From positions 105,070,628 through 105,134,627 of the forward strand of contig CM070875.1 of the NCBI GenBank assembly GCA_036365515.1: a stretch of 64,000 nucleotides of DNA. The letters run 5' to 3'. The translations under genes were made by a program, and so were the position numbers. Below the pieces are notes generated by a model. It did not search any database. It saw only the letters and a program-made list of their open reading frames with translations, and had not been told where the DNA came from. The DNA comes from Torymus aiolomorphi. Lineage: Eukaryota > Arthropoda > Insecta > Hymenoptera > Torymidae. Shown piece by piece: positions 10,501-21,007 of this stretch. Each line of letters opens with the position of its first letter. The first letter of the stretch is position 1.

Positions 10501-10710
10501 TTTGAAATAATCATGATTCAGATCAACTGCTTTGAGATTCAGAATTTTATCGTGATTTTGCTTAAAGGTCGCGTAATTTTCCTCGAGTCCAGCTAAACGA
10601 GCCTCGGCATAACCCTGGGTCATTTGATCTTTACCTTTAGATTTAAAATTCAGAAAAGAATTATTAATTCTTGCTTGAAGTGACAACTGTCTAGTATGTA
10701 GTCCCTCCAT
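7546..10710 (-). CDS. BEL/Pao Gag-protease-reverse transcriptase
   Basis: 1054 codons starting at an ATG at 10710 (MEGLHTRQLS). A Gag region carrying a DUF1759-like segment begins around residue 127 (PKIDLPKFSGKFSDW). Cysteine-rich zinc knuckles lie around 345-410 (CSFCNQSHFTNRC, CYNCLGTHNVKNC). An aspartic protease (DUF1758-like) has ALIDPGSQISLV near 490, with DPGS in place of the usual DTGS. The reverse transcriptase (Peptidase_A17/Pao type) covers about 790-1050, with the first catalytic Asp in SADVEKMFRQI. The catalytic box near 913 reads YSDN rather than the usual Y-x-D-D, so the second Asp is Asn. If real, that would impair polymerisation. The frame ends prematurely at 7546 and continues, shifted, into RNase H. 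Confidence 0.93.
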   Translation of the reverse strand: MEGLHTRQLSLQARINNSFLNFKSKGKDQMTQGYAEARLAGLEENYATFKQNHDKILNLKAVDLNHDYFKTYLFDIVEDCFYDRKGDFLNFLKDLKEQNSSSGPSNLAIAPLPSTAQTTNVSFQSLPKIDLPKFSGKFSDWENFRDVFRSVIHRREDLMPVMKLHYLRTHLTSEALEKIKSLPISGDNYERAWTALIEYYENQRRIVSSHISEIFSVKPMKSDSSSEVKRVYREIFNPIASLTSLNRVAQLGSDLIVHFALNRLDLNTRKEWERHLGDSVDPPTIEQLQAFLRSQTLTLEAIEAGTRSSSNTNPKAQTFNSKPRKSEHDNAQSVYSHQTSPTNPSKKKCSFCNQSHFTNRCERFLNKTVPERKGLIKSSNLCYNCLGTHNVKNCTSNYRCFLCKAKHHTLVHSDNNQAISSLQTDQIDSATSTSSPNCGNFVITKADDKPASQAVSLNSGDSTNCTGVLLATARVNALDPNGTKIQLRALIDPGSQISLVTQAMCNLLSLNCRTSHTHIQGIGEKTAAVSSKVARLTIQPHFDSTFSLEVDGIVLPKLSSYKPPVVRGNTNFEYLRGLQLADPKYLEPSRIDILLGASTYAQIIENQIVKGQSLQPIALSSKLGWLLTGNLASTTPEIGLDSISLHCSNTCEQEAKLLELVQDFWRAEEIVNDKKSYSPDEQVCEEFYQKSTRQDETGQYIVSLPWKNRDQLSSAHLEKSHSAALRALTRLESNFAKDEKLKIAYTEFMKEYIDLGHMSLSSNSDSFSNNSQAFLPHHGVWKETSTTTKLRTVFNGSSKTKSGVSVNDLLHVGPNLLQNPVALICAWRRYKIALSADVEKMFRQIGVEQCDQPFQSILWRFDKSEPIQTYRLTTVTYGLACSPFLAIRTLLKLAEDYGKNHPIAAEAVRSEMYSDNVLSGAHSLEEALQKQDELVQLFKQGHLNLRKWTSNNSEVLSFLPSNMLAADTISLFASETSVPILGIDWQPNTDYFSFHIENSPLELPFTKRSVLSRIARIFDPLGWLAPVVITAKIIMQSLWILKVSWDEDLPSETF

Positions 10711-11627
10711 TTTGAGATCAAGTTAATTAGACTAGTAACGAATTTGACTATTTGAGCTTAGGTTTAAGTAAACTACTCTTACCCACTCGAGAGTAAAGTA
10801 AGAAGTAGTGAGAGTAATTACATCTAAGTCTTAACTTAGGTTATAATACTTATGCTACAGTGAAAGTTGAGATGCGCTTGACGACGCGACGTTGACTGCG
10901 TGTGCTTTTGTTCCCACGATGAATCAGCTGATGATCCGTAACGTTGATGTGAAGAACTTGAAGTGAAGTTACTGCAGACGTTGTGATCGCAGCTAGCTCC
11001 GCAACGTAGTCAGCTGTTGAAGATGCGTCCAGGTGCGGGTCAACAGTCGAAATTGCAGTCCAAATTTGAATCAACAGGCAGCAGTATAACTGCAAGGTGC
11101 AAGTAAAATAAGTATTTGCTAGGTCGAAATTGCATTCAATTTCTCAAGACTAGTTAGATATTACAATAAATTTTATAATAAACTCAAACTCAATCAAATT
11201 GTATTAATCTCAAATTAAATTAAAATTTTCATTAAATGAAAAAAAGTACTAATTTGACTAGACAATAGTTGAAAAGTATTTTTAAATAAACAAATTGGAA
11301 CGATACGTGTGTCCAAGTATTAGGACGAAGTATCCAAGCGCAATCGGATCGACGATAGATGCGAAGAAGATGGACTCGTCCGAGAACAGCTCTGATCCGT
11401 TGATGTGCGCGACCCCTGTGGCGAAGTTGGACTCGTCCTCCTCTTAATCCTCTTGGTGAAGACGTATTCGATGTCCTGGACGTAGCGCGCCCTGTTCTTC
11501 GTCTTCTTGTATACGTCTCTCCTTCCCTCGTGGAAAGCTCGCTATATGCACGGCAAGCACCGCGCAGCTTGATGGAGAGGCAGCGAGCAGGCTCCACGTG
11601 GGTAGACCCTGACTTGATGTGTGTAAA

Positions 11628-11710
11628 CCCCGTAGCGTGTACGCTGCACGCGGGTACTACGTGACTTGGCTTATGTGAGCCCCGTAGCGTGTACGCTGCA
11701 CGCGGGTACT
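11628..11710. repeat. 31-bp direct repeat, period 52
   Basis: CCCCGTAGCGTGTACGCTGC... occurs at 11628-11658 and again, identical, at 11680-11710 within the BEL/Pao leader. Confidence 0.9.
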
Positions 11711-11775
11711 CCGTAGAGAAATGCTGTGGACCCCGAGCGTGTACAATGCACGCTGATTGTCCGAGTCTTGTGGTC

Positions 11776-11911
11776 TGCCGGTCACCGTACGAGCGCGGTG
11801 ACTCGAGAGCTGGCTTTACAGCGCACGCTCTTGGCTACAAGACAAGATGGCTGCCGGTCACCGTACGAACGCGGTGACTCGAGAGCTGGCTTTACAGCGC
11901 ACGCTCTTGGC
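11776..11911. repeat. tandem duplication, period 76
   Basis: About 60 bp starting TGCCGGTCACCGTACGA at 11776 recurs at 11852 with one visible substitution (GAGCGC versus GAACGC). It lies within the BEL/Pao leader. Confidence 0.9.
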
Positions 11912-12239
11912 AATGTCTTGGAGTCGTTAGCGACACACTCCAAGGCGTTTTTAAAGATGGGGAGAATAGCAATTGAGAATGCTATTTCCCCAAGTAAGCC
12001 TTAGTAATAGGCTTACTCGCGCGCGACGGCGTGATAACGAGAGAGAGAGAGACAGCAACGTACGCGCGAAGTCGGCATGCGGGCACATGCGACTTATTCG
12101 GCACTCACGACCACGAACACTTTTGATGCGTACCTGTATGGGAGAAAGGTAGCTTTCTCTATGCCACTCGAGAGTGGACATAGAAGAAAGAAAGACTTTT
12201 CCTCCTTGATGTGGCCATTGCTGCAGATTTCCTCCCACG

Positions 12240-12257
12240 ATCCGGCTCGAAGGACCA
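12240..12257 (-). promoter_or_regulatory. BEL/Pao primer-binding site, tRNA-Tyr-like
   Basis: On the plus strand the bases read ATCCGGCTCGAAGGACCA, which equals the conserved 3' end of eukaryotic tRNA-Tyr including CCA. It is two bases from the 5' LTR. This is where minus-strand DNA synthesis would be primed. Confidence 0.85.
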
Positions 12258-12259
12258 AA

Positions 12260-12576
12260 TGTTTTGTGTTGAATGTGATTGGATCGTGGATTGTAGAGGT
12301 TCAAAAAGAGTAGGCGTTTCGTGTGGAGACAAGAGACTTTATTAATGCGTGTCCGTTGTGCCTCGTAGCGTACATTGATGTTGCTGCTCTCTCTCTCGGC
12401 CGTCGCGCGTGATACTGTCTGAATGAGCCGGCCGGCGCGGCGAGGCACCGTCGGCAGGCGTCTTGGTAGATGGAGGGGCGGTAGAGAGAGACAAGTGGAG
12501 AGCGCCGAGTGGCGCGACTCTCTCGCGTGTGTGTCTGTGGCCGGAATAGGGGGGCGCTCTCGCTGAGTCGTGAACA
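12260..12576 (-). repeat. BEL/Pao 5' LTR
   Basis: 317 bp, TG...CA, followed by the TATAT target duplication and LINE B sequence. It is the 5' LTR because the element is on the minus strand. Confidence 0.97.
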
Positions 12577-13500
12577 TATATGTATTCGCAATGCTCGTTC
12601 CATCTCATGTAACTATCGAAAATTATGCCTAAATATTTGGTACTTTCAACTCTTTTGATTTTTGTGCCTTGTATGTTTATGTCTAAATTTTTAGGTGTGC
12701 TGTCTACTTGATTCCCAAATTCAATGTATACTGTTTTGTCCGTGTTTAAAGAAAGCTTGTTAATAGCTAGCCATGTTGATATTTTGTGCAGTGTTTCGTT
12801 CATTTTGGTTTCGACTTCTTTCCAAGTTTTGGGCACTTCCTGTAATATCGTAATTGTATAGTTTATGTAGTAATATTTGATGGTTTACAGTATCAAAAGC
12901 TTTTGCAAGGTCCAAAAAAATTATAGCTATTGATGCACTCATATCTAACTTTCCATATATTACGGTTGGTATTAGGGTTAACACAACTCTCGTACTTTTA
13001 TTTTTCATAAAACCATATTGATTTTTGGCAAGTATGTCGCATTTGTTGATAAATGTAATTATTCTTTTGTGTCTTATTTTTTCTAGTATTTTTCCCAGAT
13101 TTGAAATAAGAGATATAGGTCTGTAATCAGTGGCAATGTGTTTTTCTTTTGATTTATGTATAGGTATATCTTCTACTAATTTCAAGGCATCTAGCCAGAT
13201 GGCCTCATCTACACAGAGGTTGAAGATGTGGTTAGGGGGTCTAATAAATGTTCGACCAGTGTTTTTGATGTTTTGGCGTTGATATTATCAATTCCCCCAT
13301 TTTTGTTTTTCATGTTGTTGATGATATTTTCGATTCCATGATGATTTGTAAGTTTAAAGAAAATACTTTTGCTGTTCATTGTGGAAAGTTTAATTTCCTC
13401 ATTTATCGGAGCTCTTATTTTGTCTATTAACTTTTTGCCAATGTTACAAAAAAAAACCACTGCCAATTCATTGGCCTGGGGCTTCCTCAAACTTAATTTG
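12577..13500 (-). pseudogene. LINE B reverse transcriptase, N-terminal and central part
   Basis: Minus-strand blocks run in family order from 13490: NMKNKNGGIDNINAK, then TDYRPISLISNLGKILEK and QYGFMKNKS, then LDLAKAFDTVNHQILLHKL, then after a shift WLAINKLSLNTDKT and YLGIIFDSYMRWNEHCEY, ending at the BEL insertion. The stretch with GVPQG and the catalytic YADD box is deleted near 12840, so this LINE was already defective. Frame shifts also occur near 13200. The element is 5' truncated at about 13500. Confidence 0.88.
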
Positions 13501-15254
<1,754 letters not shown>

Positions 15255-15888
15255 TGTTACGTGTGAGCCTAGCTAGGTTCACGTACATACGAAGGGTTCT
15301 GAGGTGTTTGTGTCGTTCCAAGCCCAGACTCGAAACGATGCAATGAAATACAACTAGAGTTAAAGTATACGTGCGTTATTTATTAAAATACTTTACGCGA
15401 GAGAGAGATAACCTAACGCGCGTTTGCGATGCGACCGGTCGACGTCCTATCGTATCAATTCGAACTCTCCGCCTCTTGTCTCCGTCTGCGTCTCTGATCC
15501 TTTCTCTCTTCTTCGACCTGACTTTCGTTCTCTCTCTTTCTGTCCGCCCTGTGGATGCGCTTCCTTCCGCTTTTATGGCTTCGCCCTCGGGTTCGTGAGT
15601 GGAGGACCATTGCTCATCGGCCGTTCGTTTCTTCCCCCTAATTTGATGTCGAGATCTCGTGCCGGTTATTCAGTGCCTCGCGGATTCGCTGTTGTGCTGA
15701 CTCGCATTGGTTGATGTCATGTGCCTTCGAGATTCAACGTCCTCTATCAACGCTCGGCATATTGCTGACCTGGAGTTTGTGTTGGGCTACGTGTCTTCGT
15801 TCTTCGAGCTTCTGCATGAATCGGTAGCGCGTGATTTCCGAGTTCATGGCCGCATGCGCTTTCTTTCTGGAAACTACCACTCGTAACA
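15255..15888 (-). repeat. 3' LTR of outer env element
   Basis: 634 bp, TG...CA. It is homologous along its whole length to 49789-50422 with scattered substitutions. It lies downstream of env on the minus strand, so it is the 3' LTR. Confidence 0.92.
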
Positions 15889-16332
15889 CGTCTGAGGGCC
15901 GCGACATCGACCTCCGGGGTGATGAAACAAGTGATGAGACGGGTAAAAAAAATTCTCTTTTTTTTATTAATGTTAGGGTTAGATGAGGTAGGTTCGTAGA
16001 ACTGCTGCTAGGATTGGTTGGAGTTAGTTCGATACTAAAGTCTATATACTGCTAGGGTTGGCTAAGGTTGACGTCGAGCGGTCGGGAGTGTTAATAAAAT
16101 TATTCATCTTTCTAGGGTATGATGTGTGTATCTTACAGTCTTAATATTCGTGTGTAGTGTTGTGTCTGCGTGAGTGTACCTAATAATACAATTCTAAACC
16201 TAACGATTTTTCTCTCTCGCTTCTTATTATATATTCTTCTCGTACATAGTGTTTGTTAATACTTGGATACATGATATAGTGATATAACAATAGATATGTA
16301 TTTATATGTATATTTTTTTTTTATTTATGACA
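15889..16332 (-). other. outer element, env to LTR spacer
   Basis: 444 bp without a gene. I see no clear polypurine tract against the LTR (the minus strand there reads GCGGCCCTCAGACG), which is unusual for a functional element. Confidence 0.5.
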
Positions 16333-17607
16333 TTATATAGGATCGGGCTTGCGGCTCCGGTTTTTCTCAACCCGTGTTTCGTGTTGACGGCGTGGCAGGG
16401 TGATTGCTCTCCCTGTGGTAGTCGAATAATGTACCATTGAAGGTAGTAGCACTTGCGATGGTGTATCTGAAAAAAGTTCTTTATTGATTAGTAGCGGAGG
16501 CTCCCTTCCTCTAGGCCAGAATTTCCAACCCAACACGAGGACGATTATGATCGCGACGATTGACCCGCCTGAATAAGAGACTACTTGTTTTAGGGCTATA
16601 AACTCGCCGTCCACCGCGTCGCGTTGTTCTAGTTCCTGTGCGCGGTTGATTATGTTCTTCAGCTCGTTCCCCAATTCTAGGGAACAGGGTGACACCTTGT
16701 ACAGGTCGTATTGGCTGTACCCGAAAAGGGATATGATGATATGATAGATTAATCGAGTGTCGTAAAGCATTATTGACAACTCGGCGGTCTTTACCAAGTC
16801 AGCCAAGGTTCCGTTTTCGTAGGAAATTGGAAACCTGGCATCCGGCACTGATTTTGCTACTAGCTCCGCGGTCTCCTGTACTTGCGCCGCGACGGTGAAC
16901 TGTGGATAGATAGCGCCCTGAGCTGCAAACAGTACAGCGTCCGTCAGTGTCTGTATATCTATTTCGTATTGCACCACCTGTTCTTTTAGAATGTGCAGGG
17001 CTTCTGTGAAGGCGGCCGCCTTTTCTCCTCTTCTCTGTTCGTTTTGTAGCGTTAACAGTCTTCTCTCGAGGGCATCAGCTCTGCCGTGTAGTAATATGAA
17101 TTCCTTGTATACGATTTCCATCTAATTGACCAATAGCTTCGATAGTTTTACTAACTTTACGTCATTTCGTGCAATCAGGTCCTTTATCTCCTTTTCGGTG
17201 TCTTCATCCAGGGTCCCAAAGAGGAACTTGCCAACCCCGGATAACTATGCGCTACGTTCCCGTCTATGGGCTACTCGCTCGGGTTCCTCCATCAGTCCCA
17301 ATGTCCTTACCATATTCCGATTGCAATTACCAATTTGCTTAAAAACTCTCTCTAGCAAGTGTTTGTGTGAAGCTTCCTGCGGGAATTGGTTCAATGCCTT
17401 CCAGTTGTACGGTAACTCTGCCCCCTGCTGCGTCAAGGGTGCTAGATCGATTTGTTGAATTATCCGCCATGAGGTACTGGACACGGCCAGTGAGTTGAGT
17501 CTTTCCACTAGTATTCCTGGATTCTCCTTAACGGCTTTTACCGTGGTTTCCTTAATGTTGAGGCCGACCTCGGATCTGCAATGAGACTCGTCATTTCTTA
17601 TTATCAT
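16333..17607 (-). pseudogene. env: retroviral-type envelope gene (baculovirus F-like), disrupted
   Basis: A single minus-strand frame of about 425 codons, from ATG at 17607 to a stop at 16333, interrupted by two in-frame TAG codons near 17243 and 17124. The N-terminal part contains SWRIIQQIDL. A furin-type RRER site lies about residue 116-119, just before the first stop. The following region has GVGKFLFGTLDEDTEKEI, in the position of a fusion-subunit N-terminus. A membrane anchor (SIVAIIIVLVLGW) near 16560 is followed by a basic tail. This order fits the F-like Env of insect errantiviruses, which would mediate membrane fusion. No signal peptide is seen at the first ATG; splicing to an upstream exon or loss is possible. 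The copy is inactive as read. Confidence 0.8.
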
Positions 17608-17833
17608 ATTTTCGTCGGGTATATTTTGTCTCTGTCTCTAAATCCGGACTAGTGGGGTATCGCTTAAGCGTAACGAACTTTGCCCCCTCCAATGGCTGCT
17701 AGCCATCGGTCACCCGGGCGTGCTGACGGGTCCATTTGTTTTGCCATCTCGTCTAAACGAACGCGACGCTGTGTTTTGCTGTAACTAAGCGTGCATTGCC
17801 GGTAATCGGATCGGGTTCTACTCGTAGCTCGGA

Positions 17834-18814
17834 ATGTTTAATTTTCCCGGTATGCTCGTTCCCAAAACCGCTGTAGTTGCAGTCTTCTCCCGACGGCCTT
17901 TCACACTCTTATTTTCCCCTTGCTGCGTCAGTTCTTCTGCTCGGATGATGAAGGTCTCGCGGCTCATTCGCGATAACGCGAGCAGTGTTGGTCTGCTTGT
18001 CTTGACAGCCGACTGCACTATCTTCCTCTACGGTATGGAGTTTTTGTCGACGTGTGTTTACGTGATGGAGGACTTGGCTGCTGCTGGCGTGGCCCTGCAG
18101 CGTTGGCGCAGGGCGTCCCGCCGTGTGCCGCGACTCCTTCAGCCGGGAGCCCGGCGTGCGCCTCGTCGCCGAGCGTATCGCCAGACGGCAGAGCCTGATC
18201 CTTTTGAATGGCACCATCCTGGATCGGTCTTGCGGCGATCGTTTGGTCCCACCTACGCTGTTGCCAATGGCCGTCATGATCAAGACCGGCGTGTGATTCG
18301 CATTCCGGGATATCATACCCGGGGGTGCTGGCCGGCCGATCTGGTGGTCGACATTCTTTCTAACCACGTCGAATTCCAAGAAGCGGTGTTCCAAACGGCT
18401 GGGCCGTTCCAACAGCACCACAACGATCGACAGGCCTTGCGGCTCTGCAACGAGTGGCTGCAGCCGGAGTTTCCGAGTCCGGATCTGGAGGACCCGGCCG
18501 AGCCTGAAGAGGCCTACACAATTTATCTTTATCTTACGTATAGCCTGCCTCAGGAGGACGAAGAACAGAGTCGCACCTATGGGGAGCGGCTCTATCTCGA
18601 AATGGGCAGGGCCCATGCAGGCAACACGATTTACGGCTGGTGTGAGCTGTGCAATGTGCCTCTCCGCGTTTGGTGGAACTGCGAGTCCTGCTTTGCATCG
18701 TTTTTTCCTGGCTCGGGGCCGGGCGCGTCGCAGATTTTGGACTGTAGTTCTATCGAGCATAAGCTGGATCTTCGCAGCTTTGTGTGTGTGGACTGTCAGT
18801 GGATGACCCATTAA
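17834..18814 (+). CDS. antisense ORF with three CxxC pairs, unknown
   Basis: 326 codons on the plus strand, opposite to the surrounding element, 226 bp from env. Composition is protein-like: acidic stretches (PSPDLEDPAEPEEAYTIYL), well spread aromatic residues, and a cysteine-rich end. CxxC pairs lie at about 270-273 (WCELC), 283-286 (NCESC) and 318-321 (CVDC), as in zinc ribbons. The first ATG is at 17834; an internal ATG at 18065 (residue 78) begins a more hydrophilic region. The opposite strand is also open for about 300 codons, but its translation is arginine-rich and shows no integrase or other motif. I do not recognise a family. It could be an accessory gene of the element, a captured gene, or a chance frame in GC-rich DNA. 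Confidence 0.5.
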   Translation: MFNFPGMLVPKTAVVAVFSRRPFTLLFSPCCVSSSARMMKVSRLIRDNASSVGLLVLTADCTIFLYGMEFLSTCVYVMEDLAAAGVALQRWRRASRRVPRLLQPGARRAPRRRAYRQTAEPDPFEWHHPGSVLRRSFGPTYAVANGRHDQDRRVIRIPGYHTRGCWPADLVVDILSNHVEFQEAVFQTAGPFQQHHNDRQALRLCNEWLQPEFPSPDLEDPAEPEEAYTIYLYLTYSLPQEDEEQSRTYGERLYLEMGRAHAGNTIYGWCELCNVPLRVWWNCESCFASFFPGSGPGASQILDCSSIEHKLDLRSFVCVDCQWMTH

Positions 18815-19746
18815 AATTTTATTATTGAACGTTATGTAACATTGTGTACTTCTCTTAATTTATTATATTGTGTATCATGTGATTCTTTCGAAAATGTGAA
18901 AACAGTTTTTTTTCTAATTTCCTTGTTTTGTTTATTTATTTATCCCCTTATTTCCTTCTGTCCGTATTCCCCCTTTCTTATTATTTTACTATAGTCCCCT
19001 TATCCTTACATCATCTGTGTAATTCGCATAGCTTTCCGAAAATTATCAGAAAATGATTTAGCAATTATCCAACAAATATTCACCAAAAATTCTTGAGTTT
19101 TCAATGGTTCAAATTCAATTTATTAAATAATTATTTACTTTTTTTTTTATGATATTAAGTTTAATATTTTATTAATAAATTCAGTACTCCAATAAAGAGA
19201 GTACCTAAATTACTCTATTGGATATAGTACGTTTACATTTTGTATTTAATTAAGAGTTTACTAAGCGGGGGTACCGGGACCATTGCAAAACTGGTAGGAT
19301 TCATTTTATATGTTGTATATGTATATATTATGTTGAATCTAGGTCATTCTTGCGTGTTGATCTAAATAAGAATAAATAAATAATTACTTTTAACTCTTCA
19401 TGAATGAATTTGATTATAATTATGTCTTAATTCGTTGCAAAAATTATAATTTTTTTTTTGCTATAGAAATTAATTAGAGGGGATCAGCATTTTAAGTTTG
19501 TAATACTTTATGACTATTAGTTAGTGTATATTTTAGTGTATATTTTTTTTTTTTTTTTTTTTTTGTAAGAAAGAAATTTGTTTTGTAATATATTATTTGC
19601 AGTTCAACAGAAATTTTTCTTTTAAAATATAATAGATCCCATCAAATATTAATAATTTAGACGTTGTTTAATATACTTCCAAATATTTCTTTCTTAAATA
19701 GGTTTATGTACTGATAAAAGTATGGGATGAAGTACTCTACAGGTAT
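18815..19746. other. AT-rich filler
   Basis: No gene seen. A T-run lies near 19543-19564. The right end, 19701-19750, together with 29891 onward, resembles 30186-30285 (see the duplication entry), showing that this DNA was continuous before the Ty3 insertion. Confidence 0.5.
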
Positions 19747-19750
19747 GTAT

Positions 19751-20813
19751 TGTAACGGGATGGCTAGTGGGGGAAAATCCCAACAAGCCACAGGCCAGCG
19801 ATGCCCTAGAATACGGTGCCAGACTAAAATGACTTGCCCGGGGATCTGCTCCTGGAATCCCGAAAACAACGCGAAGATCGCACACGAACTTCGCTTTCCA
19901 ACTAATTGGATCGCTGAGTGAAAAGCGCGCGCTCGAAGAGTAAAGCGCGCGGCCGCTATGCTCAGATATGAAAACGACCGGCGGAGTCGTTTTCCCGCGG
20001 AGGCGGCGGTATCCGGGAGAAGGACAGGTTGTAAAGAACAACGCGACGAGAAACTAGATATCACAATATATTTACTATTACTAGTCTCTACAAGCACAAC
20101 GCCTGTGCTGATTATAACAAAGAGTTATTTCGCGCGCGACCGTTAACATTCAAACGCGCGAACTACACGGCGCGCGGCGAAGCTGCTAATTTCGCACGCG
20201 GTGTTAAAGTACGGCGGGCTGACACACAACCCCACGTACACGGCACAGAAGGCTTGCACGGGGCGATTTCCGTGCGAGCCTTTACAATGAACCCGCGAGA
20301 GGAGAGTAGAAAACTTACGTTAGGAAGGAGCAGCCGGTGCACTCGACTCTCTCTCTCGCTCCCTGTCGTTCGCACAGCAGTTGCGCTCTCTCTCTCTCTC
20401 TCTCTTTCGCTGTATTGGGTCGGCAGGCGGGCTGGCTGCCGGCTCCTCGCTCACAGTCTCGTGCGGCTCACGCGGCCCGGGATCGCTCTCTCTCTGTCTC
20501 TCTTTCGCACGTTCACTATACGCGGCGCCTCCACTACACTCGCGGGGTCTCACAAAGTACGATAGGACGGCGCGGACAAGTAAACTCAGGAGAGACACGG
20601 AGGAGATGTTTTACGCGCGATGGCAGACACGAATATGGCTCCCTTTTCTCGCGGGAACCAGTTAGCAGCTTCGCGACGGATGACGGGCATTTTACGCGTC
20701 GCGAGACCGATTCGCTACGCGCGGCGCGCCTCGATTCGGCTGCGCAGGAGTTGCGCGCGCGCGCTCACTACCTTCGCGCGGTAGATTAGAATCGCGGCTA
20801 GACACGCGTTACA
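19751..20813 (-). repeat. Ty3 3' LTR
   Basis: 1063 bp. It is homologous end to end with 28812-29886; a short CT microsatellite and an 8-9 bp indel near 19820 account for the length difference. GC-rich, unlike its surroundings. Confidence 0.96.
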
Positions 20814-21007
20814 CCCCCGGCAGACGCTGCTTAGGGGACCGAGAGCAGCTCTGCTAATCATGGCCGTCGTCGTACCTACTAATATGGTAGTAATGATTAG
20901 GAGAAGGAGGTTCGGAAAGGAACATTGCAGAATCGGAGTCACCGGTTTTTCTTTTTAATTTTTATTAAAAAAAAATATATAAAAAAACTTCAGGGCCTCA
21001 CCCTTCT
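20814..21007 (-). other. Ty3 region between ORF3 and 3' LTR
   Basis: About 190 bp without a gene. The minus strand ends GCCGGGGG against the LTR, a short G-rich candidate polypurine tract. Confidence 0.5.

Larger units (their letters stand above)
10711..12239 (-). other. BEL/Pao 5' leader, unusually long
   Basis: About 1.5 kb lies between the primer site and Gag. It holds two tandem duplications (11628-11710 and 11776-11911) and minus-strand open frames of 121 codons (11232-11597) and 81 codons (10850-11095) that show no domain. Long leaders may contain packaging signals or promoters. I cannot assign one. Confidence 0.6.
4962..12576 (-). mobile_element. BEL/Pao LTR retrotransposon, nearly complete
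   Basis: A 7.6-kb element with 317-bp LTRs, each starting TG and ending CA, and a TATAT target duplication on both sides (4957-4961 and 12577-12581). It has a tRNA primer site, a purine-rich tract, and Gag, protease, RT, RNase H and integrase in the order usual for Pao elements. It is inserted in LINE B. The two LTRs differ at one position that I can see, so insertion is recent. Three apparent one-base indels split the polyprotein. Confidence 0.97.

Noticed and set aside
11951..12836. Long minus-strand frames through the right BEL/Pao LTR
   Set aside because: They fuse LTR sequence to LINE B RT or to the leader; the same LTR peptide appears at 4.5-5.3 kb, proving it is repeat read-through.
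17909..18811. 300-codon minus-strand frame opposite the CxxC ORF
   Set aside because: Arginine-rich, motif-free, and not matching integrase or Env; more likely a shadow of the plus-strand frame in GC-rich DNA, though not proven.
16333..18814. Possibility of a CRISPR array or bacterial operon in the window
   Set aside because: Repeats are tandem or dispersed eukaryotic types without unique equal-length spacers, and there are introns, LTRs and mitochondrial inserts.
20320..20789. Frames rich in Ser/Leu and Arg/Glu in both Ty3 LTRs
   Set aside because: Produced by CT/GA-rich LTR sequence; occur in both LTRs with no domain.
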